Source: Lactifluus volemus
Lineage: Eukaryota; Basidiomycota; Agaricomycetes; Russulales; Russulaceae
Length of the DNA stretch: 64,000 nucleotides
Direction of reading: 5' to 3'
Assembly (NCBI GenBank): GCA_022376515.1
Contig: WTXI01000172.1
Span: 1 to 64,000 of the forward strand
Position numbers and translations under genes: made by a program. The notes below the pieces were generated by a model. The model was given only the letters and a program-made list of their open reading frames with translations. It searched no databases and was not told the DNA's origin. Below, in pieces: positions 1-9,929 of the stretch. Each line of letters opens with the position of its first letter. The first letter of the stretch is position 1.

Positions 1-245
1 TGCTTAATGTTGTGCTTAGATTGCTGACATGTGCTTAATTTGATGCTTAGTGCTGCTTTAAAAGGTAATTGAACTTCTTGGAATTTTGCTTAATATTGTG
101 CTTAATTAAGCACAATTAAGCACAACATGTGCTTAATTAAGCAGAATGGTGCTTAATCAAGCACCGGGGTGGCGTTAACCTGCTTAATCATTTTGTGCTT
201 AATTTGTGCTTAACGTGCTTAATAAGCACGTTAAGCACACATTAA
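1..245. repeat. Cluster of TGCTTAA / TTAAGCA motifs, probable transposon subterminal repeats
   Basis: More than a dozen copies of TGCTTAA or its complement TTAAGCA occur in both orientations. Several form perfect palindromes, such as TGCTTAATTAAGCA near 134-147 and ACGTGCTTAATAAGCACGT near 213-231. Dense, bidirectional short motifs of this kind are typical of transposase-binding subterminal regions of CACTA-like and hAT-like DNA transposons. No terminal inverted repeat or coding sequence is visible, and the left side is outside the window, so element class and limits are inference. Confidence 0.5.
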
Positions 246-409
246 GCAACATGGACAATTGCTGATGTATTCGAACGCGTAGTCAAAGTCGGCGCGGTAA
301 CGATCAGAGCAGACGAGAACAAGAGACGAGACGGTGACGAGATGCGACGAGAGAGTAAACGAGACGAGTTTTCGAGACAAACTTAGTGATCCGAAGAGAA
401 AGAGGTGTA

Positions 410-1236
410 CTATATCAGACCCACTCTTCGGACAGACCCACCTTTCGGTCAGTCACGCAACTGTCACACCAACTAATTGAGACTCCGTCCCACCAACGCC
501 AACGCTTCCAGGAGCAAGCCCCCGAGGGCCCTTGATGTATCTGCTCGCCGAAAGGGGCTTCCACGTCCTGTGTCACCTTGGCCACTGGCGGCCCACCACA
601 CTCAGTATACAAGTTCGATGGGTCAGTTCAGAGAACACATCAACCAAGGTGGCAAGGAACAGCATTCAAGTTTCCCCATACCATTTCTGCTCATTCAAAT
701 TCCTAGTCCAATCGGTCATTCTAGATTTTATGTAGAGAATACTCACACCATAAGACTACAGTATCTAAATACATTTTTTGATACCAACCGTGCCACGCGA
801 CAGGCACAGTGCGTAGTGCGTAATGTCAATGGCCTGCACCATCACTCTTGCTGTCAGTCAAGCGGCTATGCGACTATTAAAGTAAGCCATAGAACTGCCA
901 GCAGTTCCAGCCTCGATGGTGTAATGGTAAACTGATACTTTGCCTTCATTACCGCATGGACAGGTTGAGGGTTCGAATCCGCGTGTGTAATTAATTGGAA
1001 GCGTGCTGCGGGTTCTCAATGTGCCAAACTCCGACCTGGCAAATTCGGCATGCGTGACAAAATGCCATTTTTGCTCCCCATGAAAAAGCTCATTTCATGC
1101 CACAAAAACACTTAGACTATCACCAGGCAATACATAGGATTACATGTTCCAAATTTCATGTGAAGCAAGTGGAAAATGAGTGAGATATTTGACATGACCG
1201 AAAGGTGGGTCTGTCCGAAGAGTGGGTCTGATATAG
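410..1236. mobile_element. TA-flanked non-autonomous DNA element (MITE) with perfect 42-bp TIRs
   Basis: Positions 410-451 (starting CTATATCAGACCC) are an exact reverse complement of 1195-1236 (ending GGGTCTGATATAG). Both ends are bordered by TA (408-409 and 1237-1238), the target duplication made by Tc1/mariner-superfamily elements. The 827-bp interior has no transposase-like reading frame; open frames in it overlap one another and resemble nothing. It is therefore a non-autonomous element. Perfect repeats suggest a fairly recent insertion. The superfamily call rests on the TA flank and TIR form only. Confidence 0.75.
910..987 (+). pseudogene. tRNA-Gly-like relic (box A / box B) inside the element
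   Basis: TGGTGTAATGGTA (917-929) matches a tRNA-Gly D-arm/box A, TTTGCCTTC lies where a GCC anticodon loop would be, and GGTTCGAATCC (970-980) is a canonical box B with T-loop TTCGAAT. However, the acceptor arms do not pair and only two of five T-stem pairs form, so this is not a functional tRNA. It is either a decayed tRNA gene or the tRNA-related head of a SINE carried inside the surrounding element. Confidence 0.5.
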
Positions 1237-1258
1237 TATTGGATGCCCTTCTAGGCCA

Positions 1259-2596
1259 ATGGGCAAGGCCTTTTTTTTTTTTTTTAGAATAACTTTTATT
1301 AAGCGATTTCAGGGTACACACATCCTATAGACCGCGTTCAAGTCCTGACAGTACCACTACTCAAGTCCTGTCACATTACTGAGTCCATTAGCCCTCTCCT
1401 GGTCCTTCGCTTCTTCTCAGTGTTAAGCCGAGTCGAACGTCGGTCGGAGGTACCCTCGGAACGCTGGTTGGACGCAAACTCTCTGACCAAAGTGCGGAGC
1501 AGGGCGGGACCTGTTGATGCCACCTCGACAGCGCTGGATGGAGTGTTCGGCCGTTTGTAGGCGCTTTGCTTCTTCTTTTTCTTTGGAGCTTTAGTCTTGA
1601 GTGTCGTCGCAGTTTGCAGGGCAGTGGTGGCCAATGGAGTGACTGTGTTAGAGGGGACGGTGGGAGGGTTAGGGGGGCCTGGCTTGTCTGGCCTAGCGCG
1701 GGCGGAGGTTCTACCCTTGCCTTTTGCATCCCCACTCTTTCCGCTCTCCTCCATGGAAATAGGGCATCGGTGTCGCTTCGCAGCTTTGCGGGACGCGAAC
1801 TTCCGTCCGCAAGTTGGGCATTGCTGTTGTGGTCTGCCGTTAACAGCTTCTTCGGCCGCTTTTCGGCGATCTCGCCTCGATGCGCGGTTCCTTTTCCGTG
1901 AGAGTCGCCTCTTCTCCTTTTGGGCCTGCGTAGCTCTCTGCTGGCCTTTTGAGAGATCGAAAAAGGCTTGAGGGCCTTCCCCGTTAAGAAGCTCTAAGAT
2001 ATATCCGAACATCACCTTTTTCACCTTATTGATGGGGCGAGGCACAAGCGCGACAGCGCACTTGACCAGGTGAGCGTGGAACTGGGGAGCGAACTCAACC
2101 CAAGAAATTTTTCCGTCCACTGCCTTTTGGGCAGAGAGGGCATTGGCCCTGAGGTTGTCCACAGAAAGGAACCAATGATGACGAAAGGTGTTGAGGATGT
2201 CAAAAATGGAGAGTTCGTCATCCCCAGAGAGTGCCTTCTTCTTTGCAAGCCTTTTCCCGGGAGGGAAGTAGCGAGGTTCGAGGGAGGGCTCTGCCCCGCC
2301 GGCCAATGTATCCAAGGCGGGCGTTTGAATGGGCTGAGAAACGGGAGTCTCGGTGAAAACCCGTGAAGGTGAAAATTCATGAGAATTGGAAGGGCCAATC
2401 TCGTCCTGCGGTCTTGACAGGGGCTCGAGCAGGAGCTGTGTTCCTGTGAGGGGCCGGGGAGGTGCCACTGAGGGAGAGGGAGGGGGAAACTGAAACCTGG
2501 GGGTTGCAGTGGGTGTAACGGGGGGGGAAGTCATCGTGGGAAAAATCAACGGTGATGGTGGTAAGAGACCAAGAAGGAATGATGGGCAAGGCCTTT
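1259..2596 (-). mobile_element. Retroposed sequence with target-site duplication and poly(A)
   Basis: The 15-mer ATGGGCAAGGCCTTT occurs at 1259-1273 and again at 2582-2596, flanking the segment. On the minus strand the segment ends in a run of 15 A (plus-strand T at 1271-1285) directly before the second repeat. A flanking duplication plus 3' poly(A) is the signature of LINE-type, target-primed reverse transcription. The insert carries one intronless reading frame with about 30 bp of leader and about 85 bp of 3' untranslated sequence. It may be a processed gene copy or a short retroelement; no reverse transcriptase is present. Confidence 0.75.
1371..2549 (-). CDS. Intronless 392-aa protein with C2HC zinc-finger-like motif (retroposed)
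   Basis: Function is not recognised. The frame is uninterrupted for 392 codons. Residues 1-100 are Pro/Ser/Thr-rich and probably disordered. Residues 108-200 look folded (acidic start, then hydrophobic helices, with HHWFLSVDNLRA near 124-135). Residues 205-235 are strongly basic (KEKRRLSRKRNRASRRDRRK). A Cys/His cluster follows: C244, C247, H260, C262 (C-x2-C-x12-H-x1-C), resembling a single C2H2-type finger with an altered last ligand. The C-terminus is basic with KAPKKKKK near 320. The composition suggests a nucleic-acid-binding protein, either a retroelement accessory protein or a retro-copied host gene. A second in-frame ATG at codon 6 could be the real start. Expression is unknown, since a retrocopy brings no promoter of its own. 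Confidence 0.6.
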   Translation of the reverse strand: MIFPTMTSPPVTPTATPRFQFPPPSPSVAPPRPLTGTQLLLEPLSRPQDEIGPSNSHEFSPSRVFTETPVSQPIQTPALDTLAGGAEPSLEPRYFPPGKRLAKKKALSGDDELSIFDILNTFRHHWFLSVDNLRANALSAQKAVDGKISWVEFAPQFHAHLVKCAVALVPRPINKVKKVMFGYILELLNGEGPQAFFDLSKGQQRATQAQKEKRRLSRKRNRASRRDRRKAAEEAVNGRPQQQCPTCGRKFASRKAAKRHRCPISMEESGKSGDAKGKGRTSARARPDKPGPPNPPTVPSNTVTPLATTALQTATTLKTKAPKKKKKQSAYKRPNTPSSAVEVASTGPALLRTLVREFASNQRSEGTSDRRSTRLNTEKKRRTRRGLMDSVM

Positions 2597-2974
2597 ATAT
2601 ACGTTTTTCTTGTAAGTAGCTCAATGAAAAAGGGGAAAAGTCTTTTGAGGACAGTGCTAGACGACACTGCCCCCTAGGACATGCTAAAGTAGGGTGAAAT
2701 GAATGATAGTCGAAGAGAAAGGGGAATGTAAGGGTTGAGCCGAGGAGGCGCTGCACCGGCAACGCTCCGAACAGCTTGCCCTTGCGCGTGACGTCGCTCG
2801 ATGGTCTGTAAAAAGGGGTAAGAGGCAGTGGGAGAGTAGTAGCGCACTGATAAGCGGCATCTCATAGCACCGGTCATGATAGAAAGGTTCTGAACAAGAG
2901 GCTAAAAGGGTCCAAATAAACTAAAAGTAAGCACTGCCAAAGACTGATGTGAAGGTCCCAACAGTGGGAGATAC
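2597..2974. other. Spacer without recognised genes
   Basis: This stretch lies between the retroposed segment and the first unit of the array. Short open frames occur on both strands, but none has conserved features or splice signals I can support. Nothing else is seen. Confidence 0.4.
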
Positions 2975-3945
2975 TCAATAAGTACAAGTCCATACACTTT
3001 GAAAGGCTGTCCGACGGGTGTCTTCAGCTGAGAACACGTCGGAGTCGGTGATCGCGGTGATGTTGATTTTGCGGAGAGGCGCAGCGGCGGGTTGACGGAA
3101 TCGAGACGTCCAAATCGGGTCGATGTTTAGGGCAGGCGCGAGGACGAGTTTGGATGTGAAATTGGCGAATTCAAAGGTGCAGGTAAGGTCCACCTTACAC
3201 CAGGCGGCATCCCAAGAAGTTTCACTGGCACTGCCAAAGACTCGGAGCTCTTGTCTTTTATCTTCAGTAAAACTCATGCTCATTGTGACTTCGACCTTTT
3301 CTCCGGCAAGTCTTTCAGATGGTTCTTGTAGGGTTTCATCGTTGTCGACTGAAGAACGGGAGTAGGTCAATCACGCTGGCACAATTATGAAAAGGGATGG
3401 ACCGCAGGAGATTCTGATGTGAGGCGTGGAGTTCCGTTGTCTTTTTGTAAAAGCTTGAGGCTGTCGGATGATGATGTAGTACTCTCATCAGGGCTACATG
3501 AAGAAGGGGATTCCTTGTTGGTACATGACCCAGCAGGAGATTGCTCGAGTTCGCGGTCGCCAACTATAGTTGAGAAATACTCTCTGTGACACGGGGGGAG
3601 GGCAGAAACAGTTGTCATAAATACTACTGGGAGGAAGGAGTGGTCGGAGTATGTTTTATTCAAACACGCTTAAGGTCACAAAAGTAAAGGTCATAGCGCA
3701 CAAGGTACCGGAATCTGGAAAAGCCTCGTCATTTGGATCCGAGAAAAGATCTCGGTCGCCTTGAACGTGAGGGGTATATGATATGCAAGAGTCAGCAAGA
3801 CAGAAAGAGGACATGGTCATCGAAAGACGGCAAGATCGAAGATTACTGCACCAGAAGAACCATGAGATCTGGGCATAGGATAACCAGAATGTGTAATTTA
3901 TCAATAAACAGACGAATAGTTAGTTCAAATGTCCTCGCACTGTAG
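2975..3945 (-). pseudogene. Most complete copy of an unrecognised gene divergent from SLA1
   Basis: Three minus-strand blocks look like pieces of one intron-containing gene: about 3904-3660 (core MTMSSFCLA...CAMTFTF), about 3663-3385 (core EYFSTIV...STTSSSDSLKLLQK) and 3370-2975 (a 131-codon block ending QSVWTCTY). The block recurs five more times in the window, but only this copy has the terminal 2975-3200 part; in the others the homology stops near the GGCGGCATCCC sequence. Partial or shifted frames and missing introns keep me from proposing a product. The gene sits head-to-head with the SLA1 fragment at 4106 and so shares its upstream region. It could be a real gene whose splicing I cannot resolve. 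Confidence 0.4.
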
Positions 3946-4105
3946 GGTGGCCCCAAAGCGTATAACTGAAGAAGCGCTCGAGCGCTGCTGCGCGTGTACG
4001 GCAACGGATTACATCAGCGCCGTGCTCCAGCCCGGTTCGGTGCGAGAGAGAGAGCGTCAATACCAACAACTCTATCTCTATTCTTGACAACAAACTTGTG
4101 CGCTC
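3946..4105. promoter_or_regulatory. Bidirectional upstream region and leader of SLA1 fragments
   Basis: This 160-bp stretch lies between the divergent gene remnant and the SLA1 ATG and is repeated before every SLA1 fragment. Recurrent landmarks are GTGCGAGAGAGAGAGCGTCA and the leader TTGACAACAAACTTGTGCGC just before ATG. Conservation across seven copies shows it was co-duplicated; activity cannot be judged. Confidence 0.5.
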
Positions 4106-4354
4106 ATGAGTGACGAACACGAGGAATACATCGCCGTTCTCAAGGCATCATATGATTACGTTCCCCAATCCGAAGATGAAATCGAAATCAAGGAGGATCA
4201 ACTACTTTTACTCGTCGAGAAAACCGATGACGAGTGCGTTCATCCCTTGTGTAGCTCGGGTACATCGCTGACATTTCATAGTTGGTGGAAAGCTAAGCCA
4301 ATGGGTGTTTCGGACGTTCAGGGTGGCCTCGTTCCATCTGCGTACGTTGATTCG
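4106..4354 (+). pseudogene. SLA1: SLA1 5' fragment 1 (first SH3 domain; exons still intact)
   Basis: Exon 1 (4106-4233) and exon 2 (4282-4354) are separated by a 48-bp GT-AG intron. They encode an SH3 domain with the usual ALYDY-type motif (here ASYDYVPQSEDEIEIKE), the WW pair (DDWWKAKP) and the PSAYV end. In Sla1 this is the first of three SH3 domains, which bind proline-rich ligands at endocytic actin patches. Exon 2 is followed by a good donor (GTGAGTG), but no further SLA1 exon exists downstream before the DUF6535 gene begins. It is the only one of the six short fragments with no frameshift, stop or lost splice site, so a short SH3-only product is conceivable. Confidence 0.8.
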
Positions 4355-4994
4355 GTGAGTGCTCGTTGGACTATGGCCACATGGACTCATCGAGGAATGC
4401 ATGCCAGGTTATAAGCGCCTGCCGTCCCACCCTGTGCCGATATTTTTTATTTCCATAGTCGATGTGTGAGGTGAAATCCTGAAATTGGCTCAATATCGTG
4501 CCCAAAATGTTGTCAACCATTGGGGAGCGACGCCTGCTGCACGAGCCCTGCGCCACATAAGGCGGAAGCTACGAGGATTAGCCTCTGTGAGCGACACAAC
4601 CTAGACCCTTCGGCTCTTTCTTGTGGGTCTAGCACGGTCCCGGTGGTGTCGCATAATTGGGTGCCATTGGAGATGTCTGATATCGCACGAGTACTGGGAA
4701 TACCGTCCATTTCATCGTCGGGGAATGGAAAGAGCAGATACAGATTGACATATCTTCACAGTTATCCAAAGTCCTTTTGCTTTTGAATCTGCATTTATGT
4801 AGCATGTTCATATTAATCATTCAGCTTCGTATGCTACGATGGCCCACAAGGCACGCGTCCTGCCACCGCGGTACTTGACATTACGTAACTGTACTTGTAT
4901 TTTCGTCGCCTCATCTCGATTTACGCTCCGTTCCTCCTGACGTCCCGACCTGCTACCCCGGAAGCCACCAACAGAGAGTCTACCTGAATAGAGA
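4355..4994 (+). promoter_or_regulatory. Remnant of SLA1 intron plus type I promoter of DUF6535 copy 1
   Basis: The left part continues SLA1 intron 2, as in the large SLA1 copy, up to about 4500 (ATATCGTGCCCA). Beyond that point it is unique to the short-fragment units. The right part is the DUF6535 leader. No coding sequence is supported. Confidence 0.5.
4881..4888. promoter_or_regulatory. TTACGTAA palindrome, type I promoter (copy 1)
   Basis: This perfect 8-bp palindrome lies 114 bp before the ATG at 4995. It resembles binding sites of bZIP factors. The same octamer is found at almost the same distance in all seven type I promoters in the window. Confidence 0.5.
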
Positions 4995-7571
4995 ATGGAC
5001 AACAGTATGTTATACGTTAGCCTAAGTTATCATCATCAAATTCATCCGCCCTATCAGCCAGCCCTCAGGCTCGGACAGAGCAAGGTCAATCCTCGCAGGG
5101 GCAGGCCATCTTTTCAGATAGCTCAGGGCCCCTCTTCCATATGTACATTAAGATGACAGAGGGAGAAGATGAAAAAATGACCAAACGTTGGCAAAAGGAT
5201 GCAGACGGCATCCTTATCTTCGTGAGTCCTTATATCGACACTGCACTAGAGCCCAGTGACTGACGTAAATATCGTAGACCGGCTTATTCTCGGCTGCACT
5301 CGCAGCACTGCTCACTGTTTCTGTTCAAGACCTAAAATCGAATCCACAGGATACCACTGTGTTCTATCTCGCAAACATCTATCAACTTCTCGCCGACCCA
5401 AACATATCTCGTGCATCGATCCTTGCCACTCCAGTTCAACCACCCGTCTTCTTTCCTCCGAAATCAGCAGTCTTGGACAACTCACTCTGGTTCCTCAGTT
5501 TGGTCATCAGTCTCACATCTGCCCTACTGGCGACAATGTTACAGCAGTGGGCACGTCGATTCCTCACAATCACTCAACCGCCACTATACAGTCCACACAA
5601 GCGAGCATCTATCCGTGCATTCTTTGCTAATGGTGTCGAAAAGTTTCACCTTCCTTGGTCTGTTGAAGCGCTGCCTGCTCTGCTACACTTGTCGTTGTTT
5701 CTGTTCTTCACCGGACTGGCTATTTATCTGTTCAACATCAACCATACTGTGTTCAGTGTGGTTGTTTGGTGGGTCGGGCTTGCTGGAGGTGTATATGGAT
5801 GCGTCACCTTGATGCCAATCTTCTGGCCCGATAGCCCTTATTATTCACCACTTTCTTTGTCGGCGTGGCTCTTCTTTAATTTCGCCTTTTCTACAATCCG
5901 CCGATTTCGTTACTTTCTTCTTAATCACCAGTGGCCGTACCTCAAACGATATCTACTCTTTGAGGGCCTAACGAAGATTGTCCAAGAATCTGGCTCGAAA
6001 TTGTCGACGACGATCACCAAAAATATCCTAACATGGACGATCCACGCTCTGGAGGAAGATAAGGAACTTGAGCAGTTCTTCGAAGCCATCCCTGGCTTCT
6101 GTAGCTCCGAAGTAGTCCAAGAACGTGACCTAGACCCCGAGTTCGCCAAGTTTGACAAGCAATTGGCAGAGGCGTTTTTCAATTTCGGTTACCATACCTT
6201 GTCATCTAGTGTTTTGTCGGAGGAAGACAAGAAAAGGCGCGTCATCATCTGCGCGAAGGCTGTCGATGCAGCACGTCTCTCCCTTTCAACCATCTCCACG
6301 TTTTTTATTTCCGAAAGGATCTGATGCGATCGGTTGATATGTGGCAATCTCTGACAAGTACTAGTAATGGCCAAGTTCCTGGTTTATGTTCTCAAGGGAT
6401 AATTGCTTGCGTCATTACAAGCGTTTCGGAACGCGATGAGCGTTGGGAGGCACTAGCCAAGGATCAACTTGGTGTGTCAGAAGAAGATTTTCGAAATTAC
6501 CTTGCAAACGGTGACAGCGTTTTACTTGCCAACTTTATCCACATCACTCGCCCACTGTTCCGCTTGTATCTCGAGAGTCATCTACATACGATTGATTTAC
6601 TAGAGGCCATCCTGATACATGTTACCGAATTCAGCATTGAAAGTACTCTTCCTGGACTGCAGCACGACTTCTGTGATTTGTGGAACGAGATCACTCGAGA
6701 AGCGCGCGATCGTGGATCTAATGACATTCCTTATGATATTCTCATGCATCTTCGGTATCATTATATCGCTTTACATCAAGGCACCGATGCTGCTCCGACC
6801 GCCTTCGATGCTTCCACACATAATTATAGCGATCTGCGCGACCCATTTTGGTACCCACTATGCAATATCCCGAGTCATCATCCTATCGTGGCCACCTGGG
6901 ACTCTCCCAACGCCTCTCTGAACCTTTCCACAGAGCTCCTCGCGTCATACTTCCCCGCATCGACCGAAGTTGATAACCGCGTACATTTTATCGGAGAATC
7001 ATCTCTACATGGTGTTCTTCATGCTCCCCCAACCATCGAGTCCTCCCACCGCTCTCCTCCCGACAATCTTGACCCCGCTGCTACTTCACTTGACATAATA
7101 ACCCAAAGTCTCACTGACAAAGACCTTACCATCCCGCCCACTTCCAACTCAGAGTTGGAACCTCATCCCGCACCGGCAGTGTCTATATTCATCCCTCACC
7201 CATCCTTTTCCCCGCCACTTAGCAGTATTCCCGATCCGCAAACGAACGCAGGTCTTGGAGTTGTCCCTGACGTTCTATTATCATCATCCTCGAGTTCAGT
7301 TGCCAGCGACACTCCTCATCCGCTTCCTTCCCCGTTTGCCACGTCTATTCCTCTTCCACCGCCCCAGGGGACCCCTTTTTCGCACACAGACACGGCACCG
7401 AATGACGGAACATTCTATAGGCCTCGAGCTCAAACTTCCACTAACATGCAGATCCCAGAGCGATCACACGAGTTGGCTATGTCCGGGACGGACATAGCGA
7501 CGGATGCTTCGCGCCTTCAAGTTTCCCCCGATACAGTATCCTCCTCTGGCGGCATTGACCGTCCAGCATAG
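4995..7571 (+). pseudogene. DUF6535 membrane protein, copy 1 (type I, one frameshift)
   Basis: Exons are 4995-5004 (ATGGACAACA, followed by GTATGT), 5058-5221 and 5278 onward. Compared with copy 6, ten bases are missing at about 6299-6300, in the stretch after the ICAKA motif. The frame then ends at TGA 6322-6324, and the second half continues open in another frame from 6324 to 7571 (415 codons). All four membrane segments lie before the break, so a truncated protein of about 407 residues could still be made. The tail, including the PQGTPFSHTDTAP module, is nearly identical to that of copy 3, which points to recent duplication or conversion. A sequencing error is possible, but a 10-base loss is unlikely to be one. 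Confidence 0.85.
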
Positions 7572-8269
7572 AGCCGTGCAGTCTCTGGAGGCTCCTCTTA
7601 GATATGTACACTGGTGGGTTCTTTGTTTTTTGAGATCCATGTCAACGCCAATTCTGACTGCTCTTACCAAATCGATGTGCACAGTGTTCCCTGGAGTCCG
7701 TACCGCGTTCAGGATTCCTTCCTTCGAGCCATTTCTTGTTTCTCAGCCATGCTATCCTGCAATGTCCGCCTTCATGTATACGTTTCGTTTTACTGTACGA
7801 TATTCGCCGCTCGTCAGATCTTGATCCTTCGTTCCGTGCCTCCTTTATGTCTTCAATTTGACAAAAGCGAGATGTTGTACATGTAGCGCTCAGCGCCCAG
7901 GGGTTTTTTGTTTCGAGCAATACTCAGCGCTTGTGTTGTACGTAGTTCGGTCGTGGCTGCCCTGGCGAAAGAGTTTGTATCACTGCACCTCCGAGTTGGA
8001 TATAACATCGTGCCGTCTGTTGTTCTTTAATAGATGGCGCCCGCGCGGAAAGCGGTGTCTGGTGCGTGATAAGAGTGACTGACTGTGGCGAGGGGTCAGT
8101 GCGCCACAGCTTGAACCACAATCGGAAGACGGGAGACTTGGGACGCCGCCCAACGGGGGTTACCACTGGTGGTCCATTTCGAGATTCATGTTCGAGAAAC
8201 AGGCAAAGAGGAACAGATTGAAACGAGTAGTTTCTAAAAAGGAATGTCCATTTCTACGGGCTACATGAA
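7572..8269 (+). other. 3' flank of DUF6535 copy 1
   Basis: This is a non-coding repeat-unit segment found after every plus-strand DUF6535 copy. It carries the GCGCTCAGCGC-type short palindromes and a GGCGCCCGCGCGG block. No gene is supported. Confidence 0.5.
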
Positions 8270-8690
8270 GAAGGGATTCCTTGTTAGTACATGGCGCAGC
8301 AGGAGATTGCTTGATTTCGGACGTGAGTTCGTTGGAGGTGGTCGACATCAATGGTCGAGAAACACTCTCTGTAACACGGGGGAGGGCAGATCGAGTTGTC
8401 ATAAATACTAAGTTACTTGGCGGAAAGAGTAGTCGGAGTATGTTTTATTCAAACACGCTTTTCTCCGTAGGTGTGTTCTGAGTCAAGGTCAGGAAAGAAA
8501 AGGTCATAGCGCACGAGGTCCCGTAATCTGGAAGAGCTTCGTCATTTTCCCCTTTGATCCGAGACAAGATCTCGGTCGCCTTGAACGTGAGGCGTATATG
8601 ATATGCAAGACAGAAAGAGGACATGGCCATGACAAGGATCGAAAGAGAGATTGTGTAATTGATCAATAGTTAGTTCAAATGTCTTCGCAC
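8270..8690 (-). pseudogene. Divergent unrecognised gene remnant, second copy (shortened)
   Basis: This is homologous to the first two blocks of the remnant at 2975-3945. It retains a 61-codon frame starting MAMSSFCLAYH and ending EKSVFE, in a cleaner state than the first copy. The terminal block is absent. Confidence 0.4.
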
Positions 8691-8854
8691 TGTACGTATA
8701 ACTGAAGAGGCGCTAGTCACGCTGTTCCTGAGCGCTGCTGCGCGTGTACGGCAACGTATTACATAAGCGCCGTGCACCAGCCGGTTCGGTGCGAGAGAGA
8801 GAGCGTCAATACCAACAACTCTAACTCTATTCTTGACAACAAACTTGTGCGCTC

Positions 8855-9093
8855 ATGAGTGACGAACACGAGGAATACATTGCCGTTCTCAAGTCGTCAT
8901 ATGACTACGTTCCCCAATCCGAAGATGAAATCGAAATCAACTACTTTTACTCGTCGAGAAAACCGATGACGAGTGCGTTCATCTCTTGTGTAGCTCGGGC
9001 GCATTGCTGACATTTCGCAGTTGGTGGAAAGTTAAACCGATGGGTGTTTCGGACGTTCAGAGTGGCCTCGTTCCACCTGCGTACGTTGAATCG
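8855..9093 (+). pseudogene. SLA1: SLA1 5' fragment 2 (frameshifted)
   Basis: The start and the first 32 codons match the other fragments. Ten bases (AAGGAGGATC in sister copies) are then missing at about 8940, which breaks the SH3 frame. The second exon and its GTGAGTG donor remain recognisable. Confidence 0.8.
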
Positions 9094-9929
9094 GTGAGTG
9101 CTCGTTGGACTACAGCCACATGGACTCGTCGAGGAATGCGTGCCAAGTAATAAGTGCCTGGCGTGCCGATATTTCTTATTTACATAGTCAAGGTGCGAGG
9201 TGATATCCTGAAATCGGTTCAATATCGTGCCCAAAATGTTGTCGACCATTGGGGAGCGATGCCTGCTGCGTGAGCCTTCGCTACATAAGGCAAAAGCTAC
9301 GAGGATCAGCGCTCAGCCTTTGCTCTCAGCCTTTGCGCGGAACGACACAACCTAGATCCTTCAGCACTTTCTTGTGGGTCTAGCACGGTCCCTGCAGTGT
9401 CGCACAATTGAGTGCCATTGGAGGCGTCTAATATCGCACGAGTACTGGGAATATGAGAAAGTGCTGAGATGAATTCGAACGGGAGGGGATTGATGAGAGA
9501 ATGCCACTGCTACCCCCTCATGGTACGCAGGGATCGCGATATGGATGACAGTTATCGGACAGGAAAAGCCACAAGGGATGGGTGGACCTGACAAAAGTAG
9601 AGGAAGCCTATACAACAGTCAAACGGCGAGTGTTAGCACCCTTTCCGTCGATTTTATCATCGGGGAATGGAAATAGCAGATACAGTATGACATATCTTCA
9701 CAGCTATGCAAATTATTTTTGCTTTTGAATCTGCATTCATCTAAGTTATCATGTTCATATTAACGTACACGGATGGCCCCAAGGCATGTGTCCTGCCATC
9801 GCGGTACTTGACTTTACGTAACTGTACTCGTATTTTCGTCGCCTCACCTCGATTTACGCTCTCTTCCTCCTGACGTCCCGACCTGCTACCCCGGAAGCCA
9901 CCAATAGAGAGAATCTACCTGAACAGAAA
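9094..9929 (+). promoter_or_regulatory. SLA1 intron remnant plus type I promoter of copy 2
   Basis: This region of 836 bp is built like the one at 4355-4994, with an additional 9430-9650 part that is missing from unit 1. No coding sequence is supported. Confidence 0.5.
9814..9821. promoter_or_regulatory. TTACGTAA palindrome (copy 2)
   Basis: It lies 116 bp before the ATG of copy 2, at the conserved type I position. Confidence 0.5.

Noticed and set aside
1..245. CRISPR-like or telomeric repeat array
   Set aside because: Motif spacing is irregular, both orientations are mixed, and the DNA is clearly eukaryotic.
477..935. Open frame of 152 codons at the left end
   Set aside because: It lies fully inside the TIR element, overlaps the tRNA-like relic, and has no recognisable domain.
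910..987. Functional tRNA-Gly gene
   Set aside because: Box A and box B are good, but acceptor and T stems do not pair.
1566..1971. Plus-strand open frames opposite the retroposed gene
   Set aside because: They are antisense shadows of the GC-rich 392-codon frame.
5256..5630. Short alternative frame starting MTDVNIVDRL, repeated before each DUF6535 gene
   Set aside because: It recurs only because intron 2 and exon 3 are duplicated. It is the second reading frame of exon 3 and loses conservation at third positions expected for a real gene.
6290..6330. Programmed frameshift in copy 1
   Set aside because: No slippery sequence is seen and sister copies have ten additional bases here.
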